From assembly GCA_037962975.1 (NCBI GenBank), contig CM075671.1:39828501-39892500 (forward strand): a stretch of 64,000 nt of DNA, given 5' to 3'. Within the stretch, counting starts at the first letter, position 1; every line of letters begins with the position of its first letter. Of this stretch, positions 44,673 to 56,826 are shown one piece after another. The translations under genes were made by a program, and so were the position numbers. This stretch comes from Clitoria ternatea. Its lineage: Eukaryota > Streptophyta > Magnoliopsida > Fabales > Fabaceae. Below the pieces are notes generated by a model. That model searched no databases. It was not told the DNA's origin and saw only the letters and a list, made by a program, of their open reading frames with translations.

Positions 44673-46533
44673 ATTCTCAAAATTTTATGCATATAAATCA
44701 TTTATTTTTTATTAAATATTACTTTCATCCTTAAATAGTACTTTTATCTGTTTAGTGTAATATATTATAATAATTTTATCCTTAAAGTTAAGAGCAAATT
44801 GAAACTTTTTAATAATTTGGAGGAACTAATTGAAACCTCAAAAAATTAAAGGGCAAAATTAAATTAAGGTGAAACATAAAAGTAGAGAGTAGTATTTTTT
44901 TTGTTTTTATCATCAAGTTCTAATTCCACAACAACACCTCACATTAACTGTTTGTCAAAATCCAACAACAAATTCAAAGACAACAACATTATATTGAATA
45001 TCTCTGTAGCCATTACATTTAATAAATTTTTATTTTATGCACTCATAAATTTATTGTGGGATCACTTTTTACACTTTAATTTAATTCTTATTCTCATGTT
45101 TTCAACAAAATTTCTTTACATTTAGATTAATTAATTACTATATTTAAAAAAGTAAGTATTTCTTTATATAAATTTAGTATGATATTTGAAAATATTATTT
45201 CTTATTTCATTCGGTTATTTTATCATTCATTCAATGCATATTCATTCTACTCTAAATGTATTTTATTTCTCTTTTCAATCAAAATTTGAAACATTTTTGT
45301 ATTCTGCTTCTTCATCTTCCTCTCTCTCTTCCCCTTCTTCTTTTTTTTCCTTCATCCTTGAGTTTGAGAATTTAAAAAAAAAAACTCAAATTCTACTCAC
45401 TTAAGACTCATTTGTATAAAGGACAAATGTTTTTATTTACTAATTATCTTGACATATCCTTATTGATCTGTGTCAGCAATGCTTATTCATGCATTTAAAA
45501 TTAGTAAGTAATATAAAATACATTGTGCACATATATGGGTCAATTACTAATATTTTTAAAAATAGAGTCACTGTACATTGTTAATATTACTTTTTACTAA
45601 AAAATACATAAAATATATTATTTTAAGAATTATGTCACATTTCTTAAAATTAAAGATTATAAATATAATATTTGAAACTAATCCAAATAGTTTATTGAAC
45701 TCAAAGACATATTCACCTATATAAAATTGGTTATCTAATTAATTATTAAAATTATTAAATTGTACTATTCAATTTATCAAATGAAGTGAAACCAATATAA
45801 TTTTTTGGAATAAAGTATCATGAGACCAATATAAAATTATGTGTTCATGAATTTAAAAATATAAAAAATACTCACTACTTTATTCACCCAATCTAATATA
45901 AAGGATTGAAGGGAAACATATACACATTTTTTTAATAGGTTTGTATGTGCATAGTTTCAAAATATATGAAATTAAAAGGAGTAATTTTTATTGAGAATCA
46001 TGTTTAATTTGTATTAGAAATCATATATAGAGACTACATTAATATTAATTTTAAATGAAAATCCTCATTTAAATTTCTTATCTTTTGTAATATTAGACAA
46101 ATATAAAAAGAACTTAAAAGCATTTTTTTAATTATGTATGTCTATATTTTATTTTGTTATTTTCATTCATTTATTTATAATATATATTATCTTTTATTTG
46201 TATTTCATATTTAATTATATTTACTTATTTAATAGTAAATTTATAATTTAATTTGGGCATAATTATATGTGTGATTTATTGTTGTTGAAAAATAAAAAAA
46301 GTTTACACATATATAAAATTGGAATAATTTTTTTAAGGAATAGAATCATATATTATATAGTCCAAAGGAAATTAAATTTTCATCTAAAATTTTATCTGAT
46401 TTGTTTAGAATGAGTCTCATTTTTTTAATTGACTTTTCTATTAATAAGTTTAATAACTTTATTTTATAAAATAAAATTTATAGTAATTCAAAATATAAAA
46501 ATTCACTCTTTATAAAAATGTCTAAAAATACTA
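44673..46533. other. AT-rich intergenic sequence
   Basis: No gene, LTR or structured repeat is recognised. Short open frames (44901-45125, 45186-45404) have low-complexity or hydrophobic translations and no supporting features. Confidence 0.65.
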
Positions 46534-46712
46534 GTTAATGTAACATCCCGGATATTTATAGAAAATTTTTGAGAAGTGGAGAATATTAATAATTGTTTTT
46601 AGGAATTTATTTGATATTTTTAAGAATTATTGGTTTAATATGAAAAGTGTGATTAGAAGAAGAGAGGTTTAATTAAAGTTATTAAAGAAATTGTAAAGGA
46701 AATGGAGAAATG

Positions 46713-46764
46713 ACCGGTTGAAGAGGTCACTGGTTGGAAGTGACCGGTTGAGCAGGTAACCGGT
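46713..46764. repeat. Four ACCGGT-type palindromes
   Basis: ACCGGT (one copy ACTGGT) starts at 46713, 46729, 46743 and 46759, each followed by TG. Steps are 16, 14 and 16 bp. The cluster is in the 5' part of the long-LTR element. Confidence 0.8.
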
Positions 46765-47309
46765 TGCCATGAATTTAAATAATGATTTCCTTTTCTTTCC
46801 TCAATCATTTGCGTAATAATTCACTCAATCATTCATGAGAATCTTCTTCTTCATCTGCTACTTTTCTTCTTCCTCCATTGTTGAGAGCTGTAAGCTTTGA
46901 AGGGAGGTCCGTCTTTGCATCAAACCTTGAAATAATTACATAGCTGTGACAGTGGTTTCGAGGTAAGTCCTTTAGACCGTTCAAAATTAATACCTCACCT
47001 TCTTCCTTTCTTTTCTGGACGAATAGCCATGTGAGGAGGAGTACTGTTCCGATCTCTACTCCTCTTGGCCGTGAGCCTGGAAATGGCCCTTTTACCGTGT
47101 GGATGGTGGTGTGACGTTAATATGTTTCACGTTCCAGACCCGTAGGTGGAGGAACGAACACTGATGGAGCGATTAAGGAAGCTGGTGCTGGGACAGAGGT
47201 GGAACGGTGCATCCAGCAACTGTTGAAGCTCGGAACAAAGGTAAGGGGGTGTTCGGGTTATAATTAATTAGAATTGGACACTATCCGAGTCATTGTAATG
47301 ACTGTGAAC

Positions 47310-47760
47310 CGAGTGAGAGTTGATGCTGAATGAAAACTGTGAATATGTATATGAATGTACACACCGATCGGTTTAGGATCGTGTGTGTGTGTGTGACTGC
47401 TGAATGAAAGTTGTGTATGAGTATGCATGTATGTATGTGAACACCGATCAGTTTCTGATCGTGTGAATGTGACTTGAGAAATAATTGATGCTGTGATATT
47501 TGAGATGATGCTGAATGAGTGTATACGAATGTGTATGGATGCATGTATGTGGACACTGATCGGTTTTCGATCGTGTGTGTGTGGCTTGAACCGATTGAAA
47601 TTACAAATATTTAATGCTGTGGCAATTGGTGTTTTGTGGCAATGTGAAGTCGGGTTTGACAAGCAGGTCACCCGAGTGATGTTGTTAATGAGTCGGGTTT
47701 GACAAGCAGGTCGCCCGAGTGATAATGTGATGGATGGGCTTGACAAGTCGGTCGCCCTAT
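47310..47760. repeat. Tandem repeats inside long LTR
   Basis: Three diverged units of about 95-110 bp share ATGTATGTGAACACCGATC-GTTT-GATCGTGTG phrases (around 47360, 47440 and 47550). Three shorter units with CGGGTTTGACAAGCAGGTC-CCCGAGTGAT follow around 47650, 47693 and 47737. Confidence 0.75.
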
Positions 47761-48099
47761 GATGAGAGCACATGCCAATTTCTGGTAGTTGCATTTGTTG
47801 ATTGATGATGATATGAAATGTGATTATATGGTATGGGATGGCTGACGGTATATGTTACCCTCGTTTTTGGCTTCAGTGGTCAAGCAGGACCCAGTTGAGC
47901 TACCCAGAGGTCTATGACCCAGTGGTTGAGGGGAAGTCAAGCAGGACTCGGTGAACCAAGCAGGGTTCACGGGGTGTCAAGTAGGACCCCTAGCTGAAGG
48001 CCGATCCTTTAGAATCCGGATACTAGGCGTCGGTTTTGTGAGTCAGTTGTGACAATTGATGACTTGATGGTTTTGCTGAATGCAATTTGTTATAATTGT

Positions 48100-48560
48100 C
48101 GAATGAGAATTTGATATATTTGATGAGTATGATTTGACGTATTTGCCGAGTGCAATTTGATACAATTGCTGAGTATAATTTGATATACTTGCCGAGTGAG
48201 ATAATTGCCGAGTATGAATTGTTATATTTGCCAAGTATGATGGCTATGTTTGCCGAGTGTGGATTGGTTTTAATTGTCGAATGAAAATTGAAATAATTAC
48301 TGAGTGATGTTATATTTTCCGAGTGGAAAATTGTTATGTTTGCCGAGTATGAATTATTGTACTTGCAGGAAGAATTGATGAGTATGATGTTATATTTGCT
48401 GAGTGCAATTTTATTGTATCTGACGAATGTGAACTGTCATAATTTGCCGAGTGTGATGGTTATAATTGTCGAGTGAGAAATGCAATAAGTGCCGAGTGTT
48501 AATTGCTATGATTGCCGAGTGTGAGTGTATTGCTGACTGTGAGTAAATGCCGAGTGAAAT
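48100..48560. repeat. Degenerate TTTGCCGAGTG minisatellite
   Basis: At least 15 copies of a unit close to ATTTGCCGAGTGTGAATTG, about 20-30 bp long, occur in a row. Isolated CCGAGTGA copies continue to about 49230. The motif persists although the rest of each unit drifts. Confidence 0.8.
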
Positions 48561-48764
48561 GTGTAGTTTGAGAATAAAGGAATCGGACGGAGTTTATACT
48601 CGTATTTTATTTAAATTTCGTTTTAGATTAATTATGATGCTAAACACTCACCTTTGTTGTGGTTTACATTTTTAGTAACCAGTGACAGGGAAGAGGTCGG
48701 AGTCATGAAGGTGCGCCAAGTGGAGGATTGATGCCAAGGAACCGAGTGGTTTTGAAATGAATGT

Positions 48765-48767
<3 letters not shown>

Positions 48768-48805
<38 letters not shown>
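48768..48805. repeat. (TA)n microsatellite, 38 bp
   Basis: An uninterrupted alternating TA run inside the long-LTR element. Confidence 0.95.
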
Positions 48806-48807
<2 letters not shown>

Positions 48808-49287
48808 AGTTTTCTGAGTGATGCTATATGATTGAGTTGAACTAATTTTGAATCGGTATGCCGACTAATGTGAACATAAATTTGTTATGTATTCGGTATT
48901 AAATTTTCTTGAGTATTTGCTGTAGTAAGGTCGATTACCGGGTGAATATAGCCGAGCAGATTCTGTCTTGTCCGAGCGAGGGCCGGTTGATTTGGTGCCT
49001 ATTTCGCTTGAGTATCCTGTCTCTTTTCGAGTAAAGATTAGAGAGCTTTTCCGAGTGAAGGAAGGGTGGGATGTTCCCGAGTGAGCTATTGGCCGAGTGA
49101 ACTATTTTGAGTGAAGCTAAAGAATGTATTCCGGGTAAGGTATACCCGAGAGAAACAGTTTCCGAGTGAATGAAAGCTAAGTGTTTTCCGAGTGATGAAA
49201 TTGTAAGCTGTTACCGAGTGACACATAACCGAGTGGTCCTTTTTAGAGCGAAACCCCGACTCGTGAGTTTGGTTCGCCGTGTGGCAT

Positions 49288-49340
49288 TCGCTCAAGCGAG
49301 TCGACACTCGCTTAAGCGAATCAGGGGCTCGCTCAGGCGA
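49288..49340. repeat. Three TCGCTCAAGCGA near-palindromes
   Basis: Copies start at 49288, 49308 and 49329 (steps 20 and 21 bp), near the 3' end of the long-LTR element. They have the same core as the array at 2973-3460. Confidence 0.88.
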
Positions 49341-50170
49341 ATACCCCTGACTCTGTTTTATTCCTTCCGCTGATTCAATCTTATTTTATGTTAAAATATT
49401 TCTGATCGGTCATTATTTTTTTATATGCTTTTATTCAAGGATTTATTTCCGATCGGTTATTGCTAATTTAAGTATGATTTTACTATTTTGAATATATTTT
49501 AAAAAAGTAAATATTATTTTCTATTAGGACCGAGTAGATTTTTATTAAACACGAAAAATTATCTTAGAAAAATAAGAAAATTGACGAGGGTCGTCACAGT
49601 TAACAAGTAAAATCAATAAGTTCAAGAATACTCCTTTGTAAAGCCAACCACTAGCATTAAACTCGGGAACTGCTACAAGATGCTGCAAAGAAAATGGATT
49701 ATTTCAATGTAAAATTCTCACCATCCGTTCAATATTAAATTTCCCATTTATTTAATAAAAAATACAAATGCAGGGGTAAATCTAATCCAGTGAGCCCATT
49801 CCCTACTACAAATCAAATGAATAGACTAACTTAACATTAAAGAAACAGTTTCCAGGTATTCCAATAAATAACCAATCCTCCGGGTGTTGTACTTGTAGGA
49901 TACAAAGTCACCACAAAATTGATTATGTACTTGAGCACATAATTATCCTTCTCCGTCCTCTGCATCCTTTGCATCAAGCATAAAAAATTTCTATAAACAT
50001 ATATGTATATAACAAATAATAATATATATTTTTATTTTCAGCAGGTATCAGGGTAGTTCTGCTGATTACTATTTGAATCAGTCCTAATTTATATGAAAAC
50101 TTTATCTAATAAAGAAATATATTTCCTTTATTTCTTTTTATCTCACTCAATTTAAAAAAAATAAAGAAAT

Positions 50171-50349
50171 GTTTACAGTTAAGATATAAATAAATGATGA
50201 GAGAAAGATACAATGTTAAACTAAAAAATTAGATAATAAAATTATCGGACACAATTTTAAAAAAAATAAAATATGTTTACTATTAAGATATAAATAAATG
50301 ATGAGAGAAAAATACAATGTTAAACTAAAAAATGAGATAATAAAATTAT
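50171..50349. repeat. Tandem duplication, period 104 bp
   Basis: About 76 bases beginning GTTTACAGTTAAGATATAAA (50171-50246) recur from 50275 to 50349 with a few substitutions. Confidence 0.88.
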
Positions 50350-50864
50350 GTATTCTATTATCATTTAATGATTTTTTAATATGCATTTTTTTAAAATTTC
50401 TTTGAATAAAAAATGAAGGGAATATAAAGTAAAAAAGTAGAGAATTATTTATTTGAATTAATTTAAAATAAAATATCTTATTAATATAAATTTCAAGTCT
50501 ATAATGATTATCAATTTATCAGGGTACATATATATTTATTTTAAACAAGTTAAATCCATCTCAAAACATGTCTTGATTCTTGATTCTATTAGGAATTTAT
50601 CTAAACTTTACTTAATAAAAAAAGTCAAATCCATTATTTATATATATATATAAAAGTTCTCTTAAATGAGAGTAGGAGAATTCTCAATCATATAACCATA
50701 TATCCTGATATATACGTAAAGAAAACCTTATATACTAACCTTATATATATATAATATGAATTCTCTACAACTCCCCAATTAGTTGTCCCACTTATTGATA
50801 TATCCATAAATTAATGAAGGTAATAATCATGGTAAACACTTTAATTACACCTAGAATATCTATC

Positions 50865-50870
<6 letters not shown>

Positions 50871-50900
<30 letters not shown>
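50871..50900. repeat. (TA)n microsatellite, 30 bp
   Basis: Uninterrupted alternating TA run in the intergenic region. Confidence 0.95.
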
Positions 50901-50903
<3 letters not shown>

Positions 50904-51134
50904 AATTGTATTATTCGTATAACCATATGTATCGATTAATTAACATGTAACAAAAGACGTTAATCATCTAGCATGGGTTGTTGTCCCATAACCCATTGGT
51001 AAAGTCCGAGGAAGAAGAATTTTGATGTCTATCATAATTTTGTTTAAATTGAATAAGTATATAAGTAAAACAATACAAAAAAAATGTATAAGAAAACATA
51101 GCGTACCTTCAAAGCTTCAACCATATCCTTAAAA

Positions 51135-51395
51135 TTATTTGAGTGGTTTAGCAGAACTTGAGGGTGCAGCATATCTAGCTGAAAATCTACGACATGAAGA
51201 TTCTTCCTCGTCTCCCATCAAACCCTCATCGAAATTCTGAGCATAGCTTAAAGGGTCATACCCAAAACCACCAATGGGTTTGTAAGTGCTCGTTCGCTTT
51301 GTCCAAGGAAGCTTCAATTTGAGACACCCCCAACACGAAAGCAAGACTCCCTGTGTTGTTGTTGTGCTTCTACTAGGAGATGAACTTTTCTCCAT
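51135..51395 (-). CDS. Small conserved plant protein of unknown function (86 aa)
   Basis: This 86-residue frame does not look like a repeat shadow. It has a Ser/Thr-rich N-terminus (residues 1-15), a Trp/Cys/basic segment CWGCLKLKLPWTKR (about 21-34) and a central motif GGFGYDPLSYAQNFDEG (about 42-58). A short acidic stretch (MGDEEES) and an Arg/Ser/Ala-rich tail ending AKPLK follow. I associate the GGF-YDPLSYAQNFD-G motif with small uncharacterised plant proteins, but I cannot name a function. No signal peptide or transmembrane segment is evident. The ATG at 51395 is the first in frame. A TATATTAT sequence lies about 105 bp upstream (near 51500), followed by a pyrimidine/purine-rich leader, which suits a short plant promoter. 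It could be part of a longer spliced gene, but the frame is complete in itself. Confidence 0.7.
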   Translation of the reverse strand: MEKSSSPSRSTTTTQGVLLSCWGCLKLKLPWTKRTSTYKPIGGFGYDPLSYAQNFDEGLMGDEEESSCRRFSARYAAPSSSAKPLK

Positions 51396-54300
51396 GAGAT
51401 CCAGAGAACTGCATGGAACTAAACTAAAGTTCTAAGGCTTGGTACCAAAGCCTTTTCTTCTTCACTCCTTTTCTCTTTTGCCAGTGTGGGGTAGAGAATA
51501 ATATAATTTACGAAATGACATGTTTTGGTTAAATTTTTTAAAAAAATTATTTCATTATTAATGGATGATAGATTTATGTTACGGGAAAAATAGTTTTATA
51601 ATAGCCAATTTTGTTTAGATGTTTTACAACAATATAATTTTGATGAAAATTGTTAAATAAGATACGATCTGATTATATAATCTCCCTTTTAAACTTATCC
51701 AAACATGTATGAAATTCAACGTTCAAAAACGCCTTTCGGGGCCGAAATGAAAGTCTAAGAAGAATATAATAATTTGTCGTTTCGGATTGATTACTTGTAT
51801 GTAAAAAGAATCTAGGATTGTAATGGCACAGTAAGGTTTTCATTCAGTGAGCAAAACATAGTGGACCCAAGACAATTTGCTCATAAATCAGGACTGAAAA
51901 GTAAAATTGCAATCATAGGTATATAATAGAGGACCAAGGATAGCAAATGATATTTTAAGAGAAATCTTAAAACTATATATATCCTACATGGGTAGTTTAT
52001 ATTATGTGTAATAATTATTAATAGCATTTTAACTCCAAATCAAGCGTGGGGCAAAGATCTAGAGTAGGTTTGGGAAGGAATATTTGCAGGAGACACAACT
52101 TGTCCCTTAATCCTAGTGGGCATGCAGAATTGTGACGTTTACGAAATTATGTTGTTCATTTGAATATGTATGGCACTTCCTATTTTTCTTTCTTTCTTTT
52201 TTTGGCTTTCAGTTCTGTGGGATAGTGAACGATTCATTAGTCCCACTATTTCAATCTGCGGCCTAGTTATCATGGACGGTAAGCTGAGACTGTTTCTGCC
52301 ATTTAAAGATCCAAGCAATATATTTAAATAAAAAGAAACAAATTTGGATTATCTGAAGTGTAATTTGTGCTCCAAATAGTTAATTATGATAATAAGTTAA
52401 TAGAAATGACCACTCAGGTCTAATCCGTGTCCAAATTGTAAATTATGATATTTAAATGGGAAGACTTTTATAAGCTTGGATGCAATATTATCTTGTTTTT
52501 TTTTAAAAAAAATTTAATGTGTATACAGAAGTTAAAAGATTTTATTGGAAACTGTATTAGATTTAAAATTAGTGAAAAATTATATTATGTACAATTTTTA
52601 ATAACATTTTTCTATTTTATATTGTTTAAGATGTACTCTAGGACATATATTAGAAAAACCATTTAAAATTTTATTCATATTCAAACTTATATTTACATCT
52701 ATAAAAAAAATTGAGTGTTGAAATTTGAATGTGGAAATTTAGTATCAGAGTAAAATATATTTCATAGAATTCAAAACAATTAATCATATGACTTGAAATA
52801 CATTAAATTCAATGCTTGTGAATAAAAAAATAATTTAACCAAATTTTGATTCAACATAATGAAATTAAAAATAACTAATTCAAATGTTGTGTATGTCCAG
52901 TTATTGTGTTCACCAAGATTTGTAATATACATTCAATTCAAGACTTATTCTATTTTTGTAATTTGTAATAAAAATTGAATTACACATTCAATTTCATAAA
53001 TTCAACCTTTAAATATTAGATCTATAAAATTTCGTATAAATTAATTAATGGTCCATCAATCAACTTATTTTTAACAAAATTAATATAATTTACAATATAA
53101 GTAAATATTGACTATTAAGATAATATACTTATGAATATTTAATTTTTTTAAAATTTTATATGTGTGGTCATCATAATATTATGACATGATTTAATGGTTA
53201 GATTTATTAAATTTATATTTTATTATGTTATAATATAGAGTAAGGCTTAAGAATTCTTAAGACTTACTTTCAAAGTGTGTGTATATATATATGTCACTTA
53301 TCCTTATACAGAATTTTAAACAGGATAATAAACAAAAATATATTAAGAAACTTAAGATTTTAAACGTAAACCATCATAAAAAATAGGATACTGCATTGTA
53401 TATATTTTTCTAATAAAATTATTATCTTAAATTTAAGTATAATTATTGGTCAGAGGTGTCATTTGCACAAGGGATTGTTTTAAACAATATAGTTTGGGTT
53501 GGAACTGATGATATGTATTTTATTTCATTGCGTCGACAACTTTTCCCCACGTCAATTTGGGGAAGGGAGGAAGTGTGGAATTAGGTAGAACTAGTCTTTT
53601 CCGTTCCATCATAAAATTTTACAAGCAATTGAATGGTAACTTTATTTTATTTTACTCCATTTTGTACCATTTCATGCCCTTCGATCGATTCCTTCCATTG
53701 CAATCAACCTTAGATATCCCAACATAGCGCAGGTATAAAATGTTCCGTGTTAATAAAGCAAATTTACACACATACTCATGTTGCGCATTTTCAAAATTTC
53801 GGGAATTAAAAATAGAGAAGCTCTATGGAACTCTCATAACTTTTAAGCACAAATATTTAATTATGTTATGGCTAAAATCCATAAAAATAAAAATAAAAAA
53901 AATAAAAAAAACAGAAAGGTTGAGTGAAAACAAATTCTTAAGAAAAGTATAATAAGGCACAATTCACAATCAAAATAAGCGTCTGTGAGATATTTCTCAA
54001 AAGTAATTTCATGATTCAACTATGGAATATGGACAGGAATTAGCCGCGAGTCTCAATATGTTATGCATCAACTGCAAGCAACAAAAAGAACAAAAATTAG
54101 CCTCGACCTCAAATGTGTGCAGTTTGCATTACTTGTCTGACAGCAGAATCAAAATAGAGGTCAATGCAGAAATACGCATGAAGAGCATGACCCATAATTT
54201 TATTTGTGATATATCAAGCATTTAGAACCAAGGTTTCAAGTTGCAACTATGACACATTGTAGTCTACTCATTTGATAACACAGTTTGTTAAATGCTAGGG

Positions 54301-54816
54301 AGACTGATATACCATGCTGCATCATTTTATTTATAGCAGCTTCAATTTGCTTAAAATAATTGCCCTAGACCAAAAAAATATGACTGATGAAATTTCTCAT
54401 ATAAATGAATCAAGACATAGCCAGCAGTAATTGTCATCCAATAAATAATAGTATCTTCTATGATTAGATTTAAAGTAACTATCATCTAACAGAAGTTGAA
54501 GAACATGAATAGACCAATATTGAAGTTCAAGTACCATGAAATATACTACAGAAAATAAATTTAGTTAACAACTAACTAACAAAATGGACTTAATTTTCAC
54601 CATCTCTTTGCCTTCTCAAAAAGAAAACCCATAATCAAGACCAAGTGGCCCCTAAAATAGCAGGACAACATAATGGTATAGAAATGTATGGTATCCTACA
54701 TTTCAACTGCTTTATAGAAATGTAACAGTTTTATCGAAGATTCTGATGGAACCTAATGGTGATCAACCATACCATGCAACCAAATAGCCAATCCCACCCA
54801 ATGGGATAAGATTTGC
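51396..54816. other. Intergenic AT-rich sequence
   Basis: This holds the presumed promoter of the 51135-51395 gene and the 3' side of the PPR gene. No other gene, LTR or structured repeat is recognised. Frames at 52445-52666, 53740-53952 and 54022-54225 have no family features. Confidence 0.6.
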
Positions 54817-56826
54817 CTATTGTTGATGTGTTTTATCCTGCATCTTGACTGCAATCTTTTCAACCAAACTCTGCTTCACAAGTCTTCTGGAGTACAATTC
54901 ATACAACAATTCCAAAGCCTCTTTGGCTAATCCTTCATAAGTAATGCCTTTTACAAGAATGGTATAGGTAGCCTCAGTAGGTTTACATCCCTTTGCTACC
55001 ATATCAGCCAGAAAATCAATGGCAAGACTGGTTTGCCGAGCTTTACATAGTCCCATCATTATTGAGTTGTAAGTGAATGCATTTGGCCTAATACCCAACC
55101 CTTCCAAGTAATGGAAAAACCTGATTGCTTCATGAACCTTTCCTTCCCGAGTAAGGCCTCCTACTACTGAAGTGTAGGTAATTATATCAGGTTTAAGACC
55201 TTTACTGCGCATAGCTTCCAAGAGTTCTACAACATGTTTGGTTTTTCTCACCTTTAAAAGCCCATCAATGAGTATGTTGTAAGTAACTGTATCAGGTTCA
55301 AGACCTTTTCTGCACATCTCTTGAAACAGTTTCACAGCATGCTCTGTTTTTCCAACCTTCAAAAGCCCATCAATCACTATATTGTAAGTAATTAGAACAG
55401 GAGAGCAGCCGTTGGCGCTTAGTTGGTTCAGTATCTCAACTGCATCATCCACCTTCCTAGCTTTACATAATGCAGTTAGCAAAATATTATAGGTCACTAT
55501 ATTTGGGTAGCAACCCCTAGATACCATAATGTTCAAGTACTGAATTGCTTTGTCGATATTTTTTTCATTACAAAACCCTTGAATCAAAGGATTGTAACTC
55601 CTGGAATTGGGAGTGCAACCATGTTTTGGCATCATCCCTAAGACATCAAGGGCTTTACCCAGTAAGCCTTTCTGGCACAAGAAATTAATCAAGATATTGA
55701 AAGTAACAGCACTTGGTGAACACTCCTTACGAAGCATGCTACCAAATAGTTTCTTAGCATCCATCCATCTTCCAATGCTACACAAGCTACACAAAATAAT
55801 ATTGTGGGCAATGACATCAGGCTGACAACCATGGGATGGCAATTTCTTTAAAAATCTAATTGCTTCATCTAACCTACCTTCATTGCAAATCCCTTTTATG
55901 AGAACATTATACGTAACCATGTCAGGTTTGCATCCTTTTCTCCTCATCTCATTGAAAAGCTTCATTGCCTGACCAACTCCACTTTCTTTACAAGCTGCAT
56001 CAATCAATACAGTGTATGTAATCACATCTGGGTAACACTTGCTTTGCAGCTGTCTGTCAAGTACTTCCATGGCTTGCTGCAATTCCCCTCTATCACAGAA
56101 ACTACGCAAAATTGTATCATAAGTGATGGCATTCGGAGCAACACTCATGTGATCCAAAATCCGCAAGGCTTCCATTGCCTCCCCTGATTTGCAATGACCT
56201 TCAATCAAAACATTGTAACTTGTTACATCAATCATAACTCCAGACTCCTCAAGAATTTTCATGATTTGAGTTGCCTTCTTAGTCCTGCCCATCTTGCAAA
56301 ATTCACGGATTAAAGTAGTGCAAGCAATGACATCAGGGAAGTTGCCTTTGTTAGTCAATTGCTCATGAAATTTGAAACCTTCCTCCAATTCCCCATTCCT
56401 AACCAACATGCGGAGATGATGAATCTCAAACTCCTCAAAATTCAGGGAAGCATTGACCTCATTTGGCAAGGATTCCACCTCTTTTAAATCACCTTTTGGG
56501 AATCTAACAGAACGCTGCACATTACCGTTCAAACCAGAAGTCCCGTATTTTGAAACCGCAAAAGCATGATTTCCCAAATGCTTTCTAAAGCATGTTCCCG
56601 TGAATTTTCTAAGGTCAATATCATTAGACAAAACAAATAAGTGATATTTGCAGGCCACATTACATACTCTCACTAAATTGAATGCCGAACCAGTCTTAAA
56701 GCTGTCTCGACGGAAGTGTTCATATGAACAAAATTGTTTATTGGGTGCCACTTCCAGGTTCATTGCTTTCACCAACTTCCAACACTTGCTACACAAACTC
56801 TTGTGCCACCAAATCAATTGAAACAA
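54817..56826 (-). CDS. P-class pentatricopeptide repeat protein, probable At1g09900 orthologue
   Basis: This intact intronless frame of 669 residues encodes an RNA-binding helical-repeat protein. Such proteins usually act in mitochondria or chloroplasts on single transcripts. About 14 PPR motifs of 35 residues run from about residue 165 to 650, each beginning in the style of DVITYTVLIDAACK or NIVTYNILLTALCK; a partial one precedes (LRMLVRNGELEEGFKFHEQL). No E, DYW or SMR domain follows, so it is P-class. The overall sequence, including SFCDRGELQQAMEVLDRQL and CSIGRWMDAKKLFGSMLRKE, resembles Arabidopsis At1g09900 from memory. Repeats at 477-511 and 512-546 are about 60% identical and look like a lineage duplication. 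Residues 1-130 are not repeats and may hold an organelle-targeting peptide; Met22 (MNLEVAPNKQF) is an alternative start. It lies alone on the minus strand between AT-rich spacers. Confidence 0.92.
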   Translation of the reverse strand: MFQLIWWHKSLCSKCWKLVKAMNLEVAPNKQFCSYEHFRRDSFKTGSAFNLVRVCNVACKYHLFVLSNDIDLRKFTGTCFRKHLGNHAFAVSKYGTSGLNGNVQRSVRFPKGDLKEVESLPNEVNASLNFEEFEIHHLRMLVRNGELEEGFKFHEQLTNKGNFPDVIACTTLIREFCKMGRTKKATQIMKILEESGVMIDVTSYNVLIEGHCKSGEAMEALRILDHMSVAPNAITYDTILRSFCDRGELQQAMEVLDRQLQSKCYPDVITYTVLIDAACKESGVGQAMKLFNEMRRKGCKPDMVTYNVLIKGICNEGRLDEAIRFLKKLPSHGCQPDVIAHNIILCSLCSIGRWMDAKKLFGSMLRKECSPSAVTFNILINFLCQKGLLGKALDVLGMMPKHGCTPNSRSYNPLIQGFCNEKNIDKAIQYLNIMVSRGCYPNIVTYNILLTALCKARKVDDAVEILNQLSANGCSPVLITYNIVIDGLLKVGKTEHAVKLFQEMCRKGLEPDTVTYNILIDGLLKVRKTKHVVELLEAMRSKGLKPDIITYTSVVGGLTREGKVHEAIRFFHYLEGLGIRPNAFTYNSIMMGLCKARQTSLAIDFLADMVAKGCKPTEATYTILVKGITYEGLAKEALELLYELYSRRLVKQSLVEKIAVKMQDKTHQQ

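Larger units (their letters stand above)
46539..49598 (+). mobile_element. Long-LTR element (probable 3.1-kb solo LTR)
   Basis: It starts TGTAACATCCCGG, ends AGGGTCGTCACA and is flanked by GTTAA at 46534-46538 and 49599-49603. A splice-donor-like GAGGTAAG lies at 46960-46967, and a second AAAGGTAAGG near 47236. The body is made largely of tandem repeats: about 100-bp units with CACCGATCGGTTT at 47360-47590, GTCGGGTTTGACAAGCAGGTC units at 47649-47755, GTCAAGCAGGAC units at 47876-47990, and CCGAGTG units at 48100-49250. There is no coding frame; the 176-codon minus frame at 47264-47794 is a by-product of the tandem repeats. Confidence 0.88.
49604..51134. other. Intergenic AT-rich sequence, 3' side of the small gene
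   Basis: No gene is recognised. It contains a 104-bp tandem duplication (50171-50349), a (TA)n run and several TATATA tracts. Part may be the 3' untranslated region of the gene at 51135-51395: a donor-like AGGTACGC lies on the minus strand near 51107, so a 3' intron is possible. Confidence 0.55.

Noticed and set aside
47264..47794. 176-codon His/Thr-rich minus-strand frame
   Set aside because: It follows the tandem repeats with CACCGATCGG and TGTGTGTG words in a long LTR. The repetitive peptide has no domain, and a second frame overlaps with the same type of peptide.
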